A DNA stretch of 64,000 nt from Deltaproteobacteria bacterium (GTDB lineage Bacteria; Myxococcota_A; Polyangia; Polyangiales; JADJMO01). A program made the translations under genes and the position numbers. The stretch lies in the NCBI GenBank assembly GCA_022843175.1, contig JALHOE010000004.1, positions 1 through 64,000 on the forward strand, in the 5' to 3' direction. Each line of letters begins with the position of its first letter. The first letter of the stretch is position 1. The notes below the pieces were generated by a model. The model searched no databases. It was not told the origin of the DNA and worked only from the letters and a program-made list of their open reading frames with translations. Below are positions 52,147-60,915 of the stretch, piece by piece.

Positions 52147-53514
52147 TCACTCGAGCGGCGCGAGCGCCCCCTTCTTGTCGACGCGCGCTCCGTAGAGGCC
52201 CGCGTCGCTGTAGGAGAGCAGGACCGCGGCCTCGCCCATCGCCACGACGTCGACCCCCCGGAAAACAGTCTTGGGCCCGCCGACGTTCTCCATACCCAAC
52301 ACGATCTGCCACGGCCCCTCGTGCAGCTTCGCCATCGGGCCCATGCGCATCTGCAACGAGAACGTGGTGGCCCGCAGGGGCGATGGGGCCAGGGCGATGC
52401 GCGCCACCAGCACGTTGTCGCCGAGAGACGCCGCCCTGATCGTTTTGCCCGGCGGCCCCGGGAGCGGCTGCGACGTCTCTGCGACGCACTTCTCCGCGGT
52501 GCAGGACAGCCGACCGATAAGCGCGTCCGAGCGCACCCAGGTCAGATCGATCGCGCGCGGACGACACCCACGCCTGAGGCCGCCGTCGGGATCCATCGTC
52601 GAGCGCTGCTTCGTCGTCAGCTCGAGCGCGGGGGAGACGGCGTACGCCCCTGCGGTCCGCCAGACCGACACCGCCGTGGTGCGTTCGGGGGTGCCCTCCT
52701 CGACCCCGAGGATCGCAGCGAGGTCGTCGCCGTCACGACACGCCGTCACGCCATGGATCCCGCGCGGCACCTTGCCGACCTCGACCGGCTTCGCGAGCGG
52801 CGGCGCCGTCAGCTCCTGCAAGTGCAGCGTCGCGTCGCCGGTGGCCGCCTCGTCGAGCAGGAAGAGGTAGCCCGCTGCCACGTTCAACACGCGCCGCTTG
52901 CCGGGAAGCGCGAGGGGGGTGCTCGTGATCTTGCCGGCCCGCGTGATGTGCACCGCGGCGCTCTTGTCGCGGTCCCACCCGACGACCGAGCCATCGGGGA
53001 GGACGAAGGCGTCGCTCTCGACCGGCGCCGGGAAACCCTTGGCTCCAAAGACGACACGCGAGTCCTTCTCGAAGTAGTCGTAGACCACCCACTCGTCGCC
53101 TGCTCCGGACAGGGGCACTGCGAGCGAACCGAGCTTCGTGTCGTTGGGCTGACAGCGCGCCGCCCCCGCCGCGGGGAGAAGGCAGCCGTAACCGCTCTTG
53201 TTGTCCATCACGAGGACACGCACGTCGGAGCCGGGATTCGGCTCGGGATGCACCTGGTAACCCAGCGCGTCTCCGAGACGGCGCAGGGCGCCGAGCTCGA
53301 ACCGCGGGGCGACGGGCGCGGGCGCTTCTGGCGTCGCCGCCGTCGTCGGGTGCTGAAGTCCCGCGCTCTTCGCGGCGCCCATGACAGCGGCGAGGACGAT
53401 GCTCGCGGCGGCCGCGGGCACGCCGACGGAGACGCCCCCGAGGTAGGCGAGAAACCCGACCAGCAGGAGCAGCGGCGCCGAGAGCCCGAGCAACGCGACC
53501 CGCACGGTCTTCAT
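52147..53514 (-). CDS. Membrane-anchored beta-propeller-like protein
   Basis: The ATG at 53514 gives 455 aa. Two hydrophobic helices at the N-terminus (VRVALLGLSAPLLLLVGFLA; GVPAAAASIVLAAVMGAAKS) precede a Pro/Ala linker and a beta-rich extracytoplasmic part of propeller-like strands (DEWVVYDYFEKDSRVVFGAK; AAGYLFLLDEAATGDATLHL). Cysteine pairs (GYGCLLPAAGAARC; LSCTAEKC) could staple blades. A truncated paralogue of its C-terminal half lies at 20954-21646. No ligand is inferred. It is divergent from the stress-protein gene. Confidence 0.75.
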   Translation of the reverse strand: MKTVRVALLGLSAPLLLLVGFLAYLGGVSVGVPAAAASIVLAAVMGAAKSAGLQHPTTAATPEAPAPVAPRFELGALRRLGDALGYQVHPEPNPGSDVRVLVMDNKSGYGCLLPAAGAARCQPNDTKLGSLAVPLSGAGDEWVVYDYFEKDSRVVFGAKGFPAPVESDAFVLPDGSVVGWDRDKSAAVHITRAGKITSTPLALPGKRRVLNVAAGYLFLLDEAATGDATLHLQELTAPPLAKPVEVGKVPRGIHGVTACRDGDDLAAILGVEEGTPERTTAVSVWRTAGAYAVSPALELTTKQRSTMDPDGGLRRGCRPRAIDLTWVRSDALIGRLSCTAEKCVAETSQPLPGPPGKTIRAASLGDNVLVARIALAPSPLRATTFSLQMRMGPMAKLHEGPWQIVLGMENVGGPKTVFRGVDVVAMGEAAVLLSYSDAGLYGARVDKKGALAPLE

Positions 53515-53601
53515 CCTCCGAAGGTACTCTTGCCGAATGCGCACCGCGATCCGTCGACGACGCGGGTTGCGCTTGCGCGCGCGAGGCCCTACTCGAAACG
53601 C

Positions 53602-54402
53602 ATGAAGCCCAACCTGCGGATGGTGGTCGCGACCGATCTCGGACCGGCGGGCGACCTGGCCCTCTCGGCGGCCACCACCTGGGCGCGACGCCACGACGGC
53701 GGCGGCGTCGTCCTCCACATCGCGCGGGGCGCTGCACGGGAAGCCGCGCTCGACGAACGGATTCGCGCCGTCGCGGGCGAGCTCGCTCCCCGCTTCGAGC
53801 AGCGGATCGAGCACGGCAACACCGCCGACAAGATCCTCGAGGTGGCGCGGGGCACGCACGCCGACCTCATCGTGCTCGGCGGACGCGACGAGGAGCATTC
53901 GCGGTGGCGCTTCGGCAGCGTCGCCGAGCGCGTCGTCACCCACTCGGAGATCCCGGTGTTGGTCGCCCGCGCGCACGCCGAGACCGGCCGGGTCCTCGCC
54001 GTCTCCGACCTCTCCGAGGCCTCGCTCGTCGCGATCGCCCCGGCGCGAGAGATCGCGCGCGCCGTGGGGACTCGCGCGACGGTCGTGCACTGCGTCGAGC
54101 CGTCGCTCCCGCACGAGGAGACCCTCGAAGATCTCGCGAGGGACCCCGAGCTCACCGCGCGGGCGGTCCGTCGAGAGGTGCGCGAGCGGCTACGTGCGCT
54201 CGCTGGCGACGGGGTCGACGTCGAGGTGGTCGTGGGCTCCGTCGTTCCCACGTTGATCGAAGCGGCCGAGGCGCACGACGCGGAGGTCGTCGTCACCGCC
54301 TCGCGCGGCCGCACCGGGATCTCGCGGTTCTTCCTCGGCAGCGTCGCCGGAGCGCTGGTGCGCGAAATTCACCGTTCCGTGCTCGTGGTCCAGCGGCGAT
54401 AG
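53602..54402 (+). CDS. Tandem-domain universal stress protein
   Basis: The 266-aa protein contains two UspA domains. The first opens LRMVVATDLGPAGDLALSAA and has LIVLGGRDEEHSRWRFGSVA; the second has LAVSDLSEASLVAIAPAREI and closes VVTASRGRTGISRFFLGSVA then LVREIHRSVLVVQRR. The G-x2-G-x9-G-S nucleotide loop is well kept in the second domain and altered in the first. Tandem Usp proteins help cells survive stress, often binding ATP. The ATG at 53602 is clear; the very long open frame upstream is antisense to other genes. Confidence 0.92.
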   Translation: MKPNLRMVVATDLGPAGDLALSAATTWARRHDGGGVVLHIARGAAREAALDERIRAVAGELAPRFEQRIEHGNTADKILEVARGTHADLIVLGGRDEEHSRWRFGSVAERVVTHSEIPVLVARAHAETGRVLAVSDLSEASLVAIAPAREIARAVGTRATVVHCVEPSLPHEETLEDLARDPELTARAVRREVRERLRALAGDGVDVEVVVGSVVPTLIEAAEAHDAEVVVTASRGRTGISRFFLGSVAGALVREIHRSVLVVQRR

Positions 54403-54498
54403 ACGCGGCGCGGGGTGTAGGGGATTGCGGACACTCCTCGGGTGTTGCGACCCGACGCTCGATGCCTAACTAATCTGCCTCGCTCGCCGGTTCGAACG

Positions 54499-55248
54499 AT
54501 GTCCGCTCTCCACACGACCAGCACCATTTACTCCTGGCGTCACCTGCCGAGCTGGATGCTGCTCGCGTTCGCCGGGGGCGGCGTCAACGCGGGCGCGCTG
54601 CTCGCCTGCCAACGATTCGTCTCCCACGTCACCGGCACGGCCACGCGCGTGGGCATCGACGCGGGCAAACCGATCTTGTTCCTCGACTACGCCCTCGTCC
54701 TCGGGTGCTTCCTCGTCGGGGCGATGACCTCGGTCCTCGCGATCCAGGGGCGCCGCGCGCGCGGCAAGGAGCCGCTCTGGGCCCTGCCCCTGGTGCTCGT
54801 CGCGATGGTGCTGTTGCTCGCGTCGTTCCTCGGCTGGCGCGGCGCGTTCGGCCCTTTCGGCTCCACGGTGGAGACCCCGGGCGACTTCTTCCTCCTCTCG
54901 ATCCTGTCGTTCGCGATGGGGCTGCAGAACGCGACGGTCTCCACCAGCACCGGCCTCGCGGTCCGCACCACGCACATGACCGGCCCCACGAGCGATCTCG
55001 GCGTCCATCTCGCGACGGCCTACTTCGAGCAGGGCGAGTCGCGCCGCGCCGCGCTGCGGGGCGCCGGGCTCCGCGGCTTGAAGCTCGTGTCGTTCATCGC
55101 CGGGGGAGTGGCGGCGATCCCGCTGGCGTCACGGTTTCAGTACTTCTGCTTCGCGGCGCCGGCCGTGGCGGTGCTCCTCGGCGCCGCGCTCAGCTTCGTG
55201 CCCGCCTGGAGCCCGAACGACCTCGGCCCGTTGCCGCGCACGACGTAA
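54499..55248 (+). CDS. YoaK/DUF1275-family membrane protein
   Basis: The 249-aa protein has six membrane helices with the family signs LAFAGGGVNAGALLACQRFV, SHVTGTATRVG, and ILSFAMGLQNATVSTSTGLA, then TTHMTGPTSDLGVHL. DUF1275 proteins carry this T-G-T ... G-L-Q-N-A ... T-H-M-T-G pattern and have no proven substrate. The ATG at 54499 is chosen over 54442. It is convergent with the next gene, 1 bp apart. Confidence 0.9.
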   Translation: MSALHTTSTIYSWRHLPSWMLLAFAGGGVNAGALLACQRFVSHVTGTATRVGIDAGKPILFLDYALVLGCFLVGAMTSVLAIQGRRARGKEPLWALPLVLVAMVLLLASFLGWRGAFGPFGSTVETPGDFFLLSILSFAMGLQNATVSTSTGLAVRTTHMTGPTSDLGVHLATAYFEQGESRRAALRGAGLRGLKLVSFIAGGVAAIPLASRFQYFCFAAPAVAVLLGAALSFVPAWSPNDLGPLPRTT

Positions 55249-55249
55249 C

Positions 55250-55696
55250 TCACGCTACGTGCGGGCGTGCCACACCGCCGGCTTCGTCGCCGACGATGAC
55301 CGCCACCAGCGCGCCGGCTCCGACGTACGACACGAGGTAGTGGAGCAGGCCCCCCACGAGCAGCCACGGGCTCATGGCGATGAACTGGAAGTAGAAGACC
55401 TCGTGGATGCCGACGAGCAGGGCGAACACCAGCGCGCCGAACCGCGCACCCCGGATCGCGGCGGTCCGCCCCGGCAGCCGACGCCCGAGTTGGGCGTAGG
55501 CGACGGCGAGAAGGACGCCCCACACCAGCGAGGTGATCGGCAATCCGGGAAGCCGCAGAGCGTGATCGTCGGGACGGAAGAAGGTGTGGCGATCGTGCGC
55601 TGCGCCGAGCCAGACCTCGTTGATGAGGTAGCTCGCGACCCCCATGAGGGCTGCAGCGGCGACACCGGCGAGCGCGTAGCGAGGGATGCGCGACAT
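55250..55696 (-). CDS. Four-helix membrane protein
   Basis: The 148-aa protein has four hydrophobic helices: YALAGVAAAALMGVASYLIN, PITSLVWGVLLAVAYAQLGR, FGALVFALLVGIHEVFYFQF and LLVGGLLHYLVSYVGAGALV. It ends in a short soluble tail. The pattern is that of small DUF1761-like membrane proteins of unknown role. The ATG at 55696 starts just before the first helix. Confidence 0.7.
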   Translation of the reverse strand: MSRIPRYALAGVAAAALMGVASYLINEVWLGAAHDRHTFFRPDDHALRLPGLPITSLVWGVLLAVAYAQLGRRLPGRTAAIRGARFGALVFALLVGIHEVFYFQFIAMSPWLLVGGLLHYLVSYVGAGALVAVIVGDEAGGVARPHVA

Positions 55697-55741
55697 GCGC
55701 GCGGGACGATAACCGACACGGCGCGTGGTAGGGTCGGCATC

Positions 55742-56713
55742 GTGGCCGTGAGCGGGACGACGTCTTCGTTGCTCCACGCCTTCGCCCACGGCGCCGTCAC
55801 CCGAAGCGACGGCGCCTCTCGCGCCGAGCTGGTGACGGGCGATTCGCTCCTCTTCCGCGGCGAAATCTCGCTCGCCCTCAGCGGATACGGGGGCGACTGC
55901 GCCGCGGTGCGCTCCGCCGAGGGCCGCTTCGACTTGTCGGAGCGCACGGGACTCGCCGTGGGTGCGCGCGGCGACGGACGGACCTACCGATTGCGCCTGC
56001 GCACCTCCGAGTCCTTCGCGGGCGTCCACTACGAGGCCGAGCTGAAGACCGATCCCGGCGCGCTCCGCGACATCCAGCTCCCATTCGCGGTGTTCCGAGC
56101 CGTGTCGGGGTGGAGTGAATATGCCGGGCATCCACCGCTCGACCCCGCGCTCATCACGTCGTTCGGGCTCGCCGTTCCGCGAAGCGTCGCGGGTCCGTTC
56201 GCTCTCGAGCTGACCTCGCTGCGCGGGTACCGGTCGCCCTCGATCGAGCTCCCGACCGAGCGGGCGCCGAACGCCGACGCGTGGGAGTCCTGGTTCGATC
56301 GCGTGCTCTGGCCGGGGGCGCGCGAGGCCGCCGAGCTGCCGCCGTCGACACGCCCGACCGAGGTGTTCCAGGGCGCCTCACTGCGTCGCGCGGAGGAGCG
56401 CATCCCCTGCTACCAGACCGGAGCCGAGGTCGCGTGCGAGGAGCTCCTCGTCGTGCACGCGGCGAACACCGTCGCACGCCGCGCGCCCGGAACCGTGCGC
56501 GCGTGCGAGGCCGTCGTCTACCTGGCGATGGAGGCCGCCTACGAGCGCGCGGTCGCCCTCGACCTCGCGGCCGAGACGGGCGACTACTTCGCCCGAGAAG
56601 CGGAGGCCGAACGGGTCTACGCCCGCTGGCTCGCGCTCGCGGCGTCAATTCCCGCGTCGCTGCGCGAAGCCGGTCTCGAGGTGGACTCCGTGCCCAGCGA
56701 TGCGAGTGGTTGA
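55742..56713 (+). CDS. CIA30-domain protein with helical C-terminus
   Basis: The 323-aa protein starts at a GTG (55742). Residues 35-165 match the CIA30 (NDUFAF1-like) sugar-binding-type beta domain: GDSLLFRGEISLALSGYGGD, DLSERTGLAVGARGDGRTYR, LRTSESFAGVHYEAELKTDP and IQLPFAVFRAVSGW. The remainder is helical with paired cysteines (ERIPCYQTGAEVACEE). In bacteria such proteins are often found beside oxidoreductases; here an FAD oxidoreductase follows 41 bp later on the same strand. No signal peptide is clear. Confidence 0.8.
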   Translation: MAVSGTTSSLLHAFAHGAVTRSDGASRAELVTGDSLLFRGEISLALSGYGGDCAAVRSAEGRFDLSERTGLAVGARGDGRTYRLRLRTSESFAGVHYEAELKTDPGALRDIQLPFAVFRAVSGWSEYAGHPPLDPALITSFGLAVPRSVAGPFALELTSLRGYRSPSIELPTERAPNADAWESWFDRVLWPGAREAAELPPSTRPTEVFQGASLRRAEERIPCYQTGAEVACEELLVVHAANTVARRAPGTVRACEAVVYLAMEAAYERAVALDLAAETGDYFAREAEAERVYARWLALAASIPASLREAGLEVDSVPSDASG

Positions 56714-56754
56714 GTGATCTCGGTCACGGCCCCCCGCCCGGCCCACTGCTACGC

Positions 56755-58044
56755 ATGCATCCCATGCGGGTCCTCGTCATCGGCGCTGGGATCGCGGGCC
56801 TCGGCGCCGCGACGTACTTCGCGAAGAAGGGGCACGACGTGCGCGTGCTCGAGGCCGGGGACCGCGTCGGCGGGCGCGCGCTCACGTTGAAGCGAACCAG
56901 GGGCGCCGATCGCGTCGACGTCGGCACGCAGTACTACCACTCGAGCTACACCCGCACGCTCGCGCTCATGCGAGAGGTCGGCATCGACAACCTCACCAAG
57001 GTCGCCGGCGACTCGCGCTTCTTCGACGATCGCGTCGAGCGCGGCTCGTTCGTCGTCGACCACCGCATCCCCTGGATGCGCTCCGCGGGGGTGTGGGGCA
57101 ACGCCAAGATGCTCGGGTTTCTCCTCACGAAGCTCCTCGCGAACCCCATGAGCACCTACGCGCTCGAGGAGCAGACCAAGCTCGACAACACGAGCGCGCT
57201 CGACGTCCTCGATCCCACGTTGCTCGAATACATGGTCCGCCCCCTCACGCTGGCGGGGGCCATCACCGAGCCCGAGCCCACCAACGTGAGCCTCCTCCAC
57301 GTGCTGCGTCTGATTCGCATCATCGTGCTCACCGACTACCTAGTGCTCCCCGACGGAATTGCGTCGTTCCACCACGCGCTCGCGAAGCGCCTCACCATCG
57401 AGCTCGAACGGCCCGCGGCGCAGCTCGTCGAGGAGCGCGGCAAGATCGTGGGCGTCGCGCTGGAATCGGGCGAGGTGCGCAAGGCCGATCACGTCGTGGT
57501 AGCGACCACCCCGCACGCCGCTGCGCGTCTGCTCCCGCGAGACTGGACCGACGAGCGCGCGTTCCTCGAGGGGGTCGTCATCCCGCCGTTCGCGTTCCCC
57601 ACGTTCTTCCTCGATCGACCGATGGAGCCGGGGATCTGGTCGTGGGTGTCGCAACGCGCGCGAGGCAAGAAGGTGTCGATCATGATCGATGCCTCCCGCA
57701 AGGCGCCCGCGATGGTGCCGTCGGGCAACTCCGTGGTGCTCGCGTGGCCGTGTTTCCCCGCGTCGCGCGAGCTCGTCCCGCTCACCGACACCGAGATTAT
57801 CGACGCGTGTCGGCACGAGCTCGACGAGTACTTCCCCGGCTTCTCGTCGTGGATCGAAGAGGCGCACGTCACGCGCCACGCGCACGCGGTGCCGTTCCAT
57901 CCGGTCGGGCACCAAGCGCGCGCGATGCGCTTCGTCGAAGCGGCCGATCGACGCGCCGTCTCGTTCGTCGGCGACTACCTCTCGGGCGGCTACCTCGAGC
58001 CCGCGCTGTGGAGCGCCGAGCGCGCAGCCACGCGACATGGGTGA
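56755..58044 (+). CDS. FAD-dependent amine-oxidase/protoporphyrinogen-oxidase-like protein
   Basis: The 429-aa protein begins with the dinucleotide fold VLVIGAGIAGLGAATYFAKK, followed by VRVLEAGDRVGGRA, and ends with the matching FAD motif SFVGDYLSGGYLEPALWSAE. The middle carries a hydrophobic pocket region (NVSLLHVLRLIRIIVLTDYL). The family removes hydride from amines, porphyrinogens or carotenoid-like substrates, and the exact substrate is unknown. The ATG at 56755 or 56764 is the start. It is probably co-transcribed with the CIA30 gene. Confidence 0.88.
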   Translation: MHPMRVLVIGAGIAGLGAATYFAKKGHDVRVLEAGDRVGGRALTLKRTRGADRVDVGTQYYHSSYTRTLALMREVGIDNLTKVAGDSRFFDDRVERGSFVVDHRIPWMRSAGVWGNAKMLGFLLTKLLANPMSTYALEEQTKLDNTSALDVLDPTLLEYMVRPLTLAGAITEPEPTNVSLLHVLRLIRIIVLTDYLVLPDGIASFHHALAKRLTIELERPAAQLVEERGKIVGVALESGEVRKADHVVVATTPHAAARLLPRDWTDERAFLEGVVIPPFAFPTFFLDRPMEPGIWSWVSQRARGKKVSIMIDASRKAPAMVPSGNSVVLAWPCFPASRELVPLTDTEIIDACRHELDEYFPGFSSWIEEAHVTRHAHAVPFHPVGHQARAMRFVEAADRRAVSFVGDYLSGGYLEPALWSAERAATRHG

Positions 58045-58149
58045 CGTCGCGCCAACTTACTTCGTCTGTCTCCACTCCCATGCACATTGTGCTCTGTGGC
58101 CGGACGCCCTTGGCGAACGAGCATTCGAGCGGCGTACACCTCTCCGATC

Positions 58150-59748
58150 ATGCGTCGCCACACACTCGCCCTCGCGCGCGTCGTAGCAACCATCGCGTTG
58201 GGCTGGACGGCGGGTTGCTCGCCCGCGGCCGGGCAACCCGATGATCGGGTCGGCGACGCCGCGAAGTCGTCGGACGCCGACGGCTCCGCCGAAGATTTCG
58301 ACGCCGAGGCCCCGGCCGACGGCACGATCGCCACCGACACCGCACCCCTCACCGACGACACCGCACCCGTCACCGACGACACCGCACCGGTCACCGACAC
58401 CGCACCCGTCACCGACGCGGCGCCCGATGCGACCAAGGACGCGGCCGCCAGCCCTCCCGAGTGCACGGTGGGAGGAGGCGAGTGCGGCGCCTCGCGAGAG
58501 TGTTTGGCCGGCACCTGTCGCGACAAGTGCGTCGGCGGCTTCTACTGCGGCTCCGCGAAGTCGGGGCCGTTCTGCCAGGCCGGACTCTGCGTCGAGTGCA
58601 AGACGGCAGCAGACTGTCCCGGCACCCGCTACGCCTGCGATACGGCGTCGTGGACCTGTAAGGACAAGCCGATCGATCCGACGAAAACAAAGATCGGCAT
58701 CTTCTATCACACGTGGCACTGCCCCTCGGCCGCCAAGGTCTACGACCTCACGGAGATCCTCGCGGGCAAGGCTTCCTACGGTCCCTACAACGGGTCGCAC
58801 TGGTGGGGAAAACCGGCCGAGGGCTACTACTGCCTGAGCAAGAACGACGGCTTGCTCGCCAAGCACGCGCAGCAGCTTCGCGACATGGGTGTCGACTTCG
58901 TGTTCGTCGACGTCACCAATCACGCATACAACAGCAACGCGCTGAACGACCGACCGGTCGAGATGATCCTCGAGCCGTTCGCCCGCATGGTGGAGGTGTG
59001 GAGCGGCGTCGCGGGCGCGCCGCGCATCGTGCCGTGGGTGCCCATCGTGAAGACCGACGGGGCCCACCCGAAGAGCACGCACATGGTCTACACGCTGCTC
59101 GACATGCTCGGGAAGAAGCCCGGGCTGCAGTTCGTGTATGCGGGGAAGCCGCTGATCCTCGTGACCGAGAACTCGAGCTACCCCGTCGACGAATCAAAGG
59201 TGACCGAGCTCTCGGCGAAATACACCCTCCGCAAGACGTGGGCGGGCGAAGCCGCCGGCAGCCCCAAGTGGAGCTACATGGAGCGCTGCCAGAAGTCGCC
59301 GCTCGACGCTGCGCTCTGCAAGCAGCGGACGGCGACGCTCGGCGGCGCGATGGAGCAGCTCCCGATCGCCGTCGCGTACCAGGCCGACTACATGAGTCAC
59401 CCGGCCACGGCGACTCCGAAGCACAAGGGGAAGACCTTCCGCAAACAATTCGAGACACTGTTCAACAACCCCGAGGTCCCCATCGCGATGATCACCGGCT
59501 GGAACGAATGGGTCGTCGGGCGCCTGCAGTGCGACGTCGCGCCGCTGTGCAAGTGCTCCGATTCGCAGGACGTCAACGGCTGTTTCCTCGATCAATACAA
59601 CGTCGAGTACAACCGCGACATCGAGCCGGGCGCCAATCCGATGGGCGACTACTATTATCGACTCGCGCGCTCGTGCATCAGCCTGTTCCGAGCCGGCGCC
59701 AAGTGCGACGCGGCGCACGCCACCGATCCCTGCTGCAAGGATTACTGA
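58150..59748 (+). CDS. GH99/WbsX-like secreted lipoprotein with Asp/Thr repeat linker
   Basis: The ATG at 58150 gives 532 aa with signal and lipobox (LGWTAGCSP). An Asp-rich linker contains four T-A-P-V-T-D repeats (58336-58415). A cysteine-rich domain follows (CTVGGGECGASRECLAGTCR to CDTASWTCK), then a barrel-like domain beginning KIGIFYHTWHCPSAAKVYD and containing MITGWNEWVVGRL. The W-N-E-W motif and opening strand match GH71/GH99 and WbsX-like glycan-processing proteins. It is probably an exposed glycosidase or mannanase-type enzyme acting on polysaccharide. Confidence 0.75.
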   Translation: MRRHTLALARVVATIALGWTAGCSPAAGQPDDRVGDAAKSSDADGSAEDFDAEAPADGTIATDTAPLTDDTAPVTDDTAPVTDTAPVTDAAPDATKDAAASPPECTVGGGECGASRECLAGTCRDKCVGGFYCGSAKSGPFCQAGLCVECKTAADCPGTRYACDTASWTCKDKPIDPTKTKIGIFYHTWHCPSAAKVYDLTEILAGKASYGPYNGSHWWGKPAEGYYCLSKNDGLLAKHAQQLRDMGVDFVFVDVTNHAYNSNALNDRPVEMILEPFARMVEVWSGVAGAPRIVPWVPIVKTDGAHPKSTHMVYTLLDMLGKKPGLQFVYAGKPLILVTENSSYPVDESKVTELSAKYTLRKTWAGEAAGSPKWSYMERCQKSPLDAALCKQRTATLGGAMEQLPIAVAYQADYMSHPATATPKHKGKTFRKQFETLFNNPEVPIAMITGWNEWVVGRLQCDVAPLCKCSDSQDVNGCFLDQYNVEYNRDIEPGANPMGDYYYRLARSCISLFRAGAKCDAAHATDPCCKDY

Positions 59749-59797
59749 GGGCTCCGTACGGGCTCGTCGAGCAAACCCTCGCGCCTCGCCGGCAGCC

Positions 59798-60850
59798 TCA
59801 GCGCGAGGCGAGCCAGCCGAGCACGTCTGCGGAGAGGCGCGCGTGGCTCGCCTCCTCGCTCGCCACTCCGAGGAGCGCGCGGGCACGCTCGGGATCCGGC
59901 GTGCGCTGCGCCTCGCGGGCCAGCGCGCGCGCCGCGCCTCCCTCGCCGAGCACGCCGTCGATCCAAGCCTCTCTGGCCAGCTTGGCGAGGCTCGGCCGCG
60001 CGCGCCGTCGCCGCGGGTGCACGCGCGATCGGAGGCGCACGCCCGAGCCGGCGTACGCGAGGCACAGCGCGGCGTGCCTCCGCTCCTCTTCCGCGGCGCG
60101 AACCGCGCGAGCCACCAGCTCCGAGGGCGCACCGAGCGCATCGAGGTCGTCGGCGAGCCAGAGGAAGCTCTCGATCGACGCGTGCTCCAACCGCGCGTCG
60201 CGGATCCATCGAACACGATCGGCGGGCGACGCGCCGCGCGTGCGTCCCTCGAGGACGTCCGGCAGGAGCGCAACGCCGTCCTCGTCACGCAACGGACGAC
60301 CGCCGGCGGAGATGTTTCCGAGCCCCGGGGAGAAGTAGCCGAGGTTCTCCCAGTTGCGCACGGGCACCGGCAGCTTCACGGCGAGCGCAAAGCCCGTCTC
60401 CCACCCGTAGCCGCCGTCGCGATCATCGATCGGGAGCGTCGTGCGCCACGCGAACGAGACGATCCCGAGCGAGACGTACGGGGCCACGTGTAGCCCGTGC
60501 TGCGCAGGGTGCGCGCCGTCGGACCGACGGAGGGCCCAACCGAGCTCGAGGCCGAGGAGCTCATAGACGACCTCGGCCGCGAGGGCGGTGCGCAGATGAC
60601 TGCCGCCGTACGACTGGAGCTGGCCCACCACTCCGAAGCCGGCGTACTTCGTCACGTTGGGGATGTGGACGACGCTCAGCTCGACGCCATGGCCGCGGAC
60701 CGGAACGGGCCCCGCCATCGTGCTGAACAGGTAGCCGGGGCTCACCAGCGTGATGGATTCATCCCGCGCCGCCGGCTCGCGCGCCGCTGCCGGAGACGTC
60801 GCGGCAAAGGCCGCTGCGGCGAGCGCCGAGGCGCGGATGGCTCCGCTCAT
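59798..60850 (-). CDS. Fusion of an outer-membrane-barrel-like domain and a ferritin-like domain
   Basis: The 350-aa protein has a signal peptide (ASALAAAAFAATSPAAA). Residues 35-200 are beta strands in outer-membrane style (GVELSVVHIPNVTKYAGFGV; YVSLGIVSFAWRTTLPIDD). A helical domain then contains ARLEHASIESFLWLADDLDA with a later ERRHAALC, and DGVLGEGGAARALAREAQRT with a later EEASHARL. The two E-x-x-H pairs with preceding Glu helices are the di-iron pattern of ferritin-like four-helix bundles. This pairing in one chain is unusual. The frame is continuous and the start is at 60850. Confidence 0.72.
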   Translation of the reverse strand: MSGAIRASALAAAAFAATSPAAAREPAARDESITLVSPGYLFSTMAGPVPVRGHGVELSVVHIPNVTKYAGFGVVGQLQSYGGSHLRTALAAEVVYELLGLELGWALRRSDGAHPAQHGLHVAPYVSLGIVSFAWRTTLPIDDRDGGYGWETGFALAVKLPVPVRNWENLGYFSPGLGNISAGGRPLRDEDGVALLPDVLEGRTRGASPADRVRWIRDARLEHASIESFLWLADDLDALGAPSELVARAVRAAEEERRHAALCLAYAGSGVRLRSRVHPRRRRARPSLAKLAREAWIDGVLGEGGAARALAREAQRTPDPERARALLGVASEEASHARLSADVLGWLASR

Positions 60851-60915
60851 CAGCGAGAGCGTACCCTCAACGGAGGACTTGAAGCCCGCCCTTCTCGGGC
60901 GCGTACCATGGCGCG

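Noticed and set aside
51166-54402. 1078-codon plus-strand open frame
   Set aside because: Only its last 267 codons (from 53602) are a real gene; the rest is the antisense strand of the Rieske and propeller genes with Arg/Glu-rich shadow composition.
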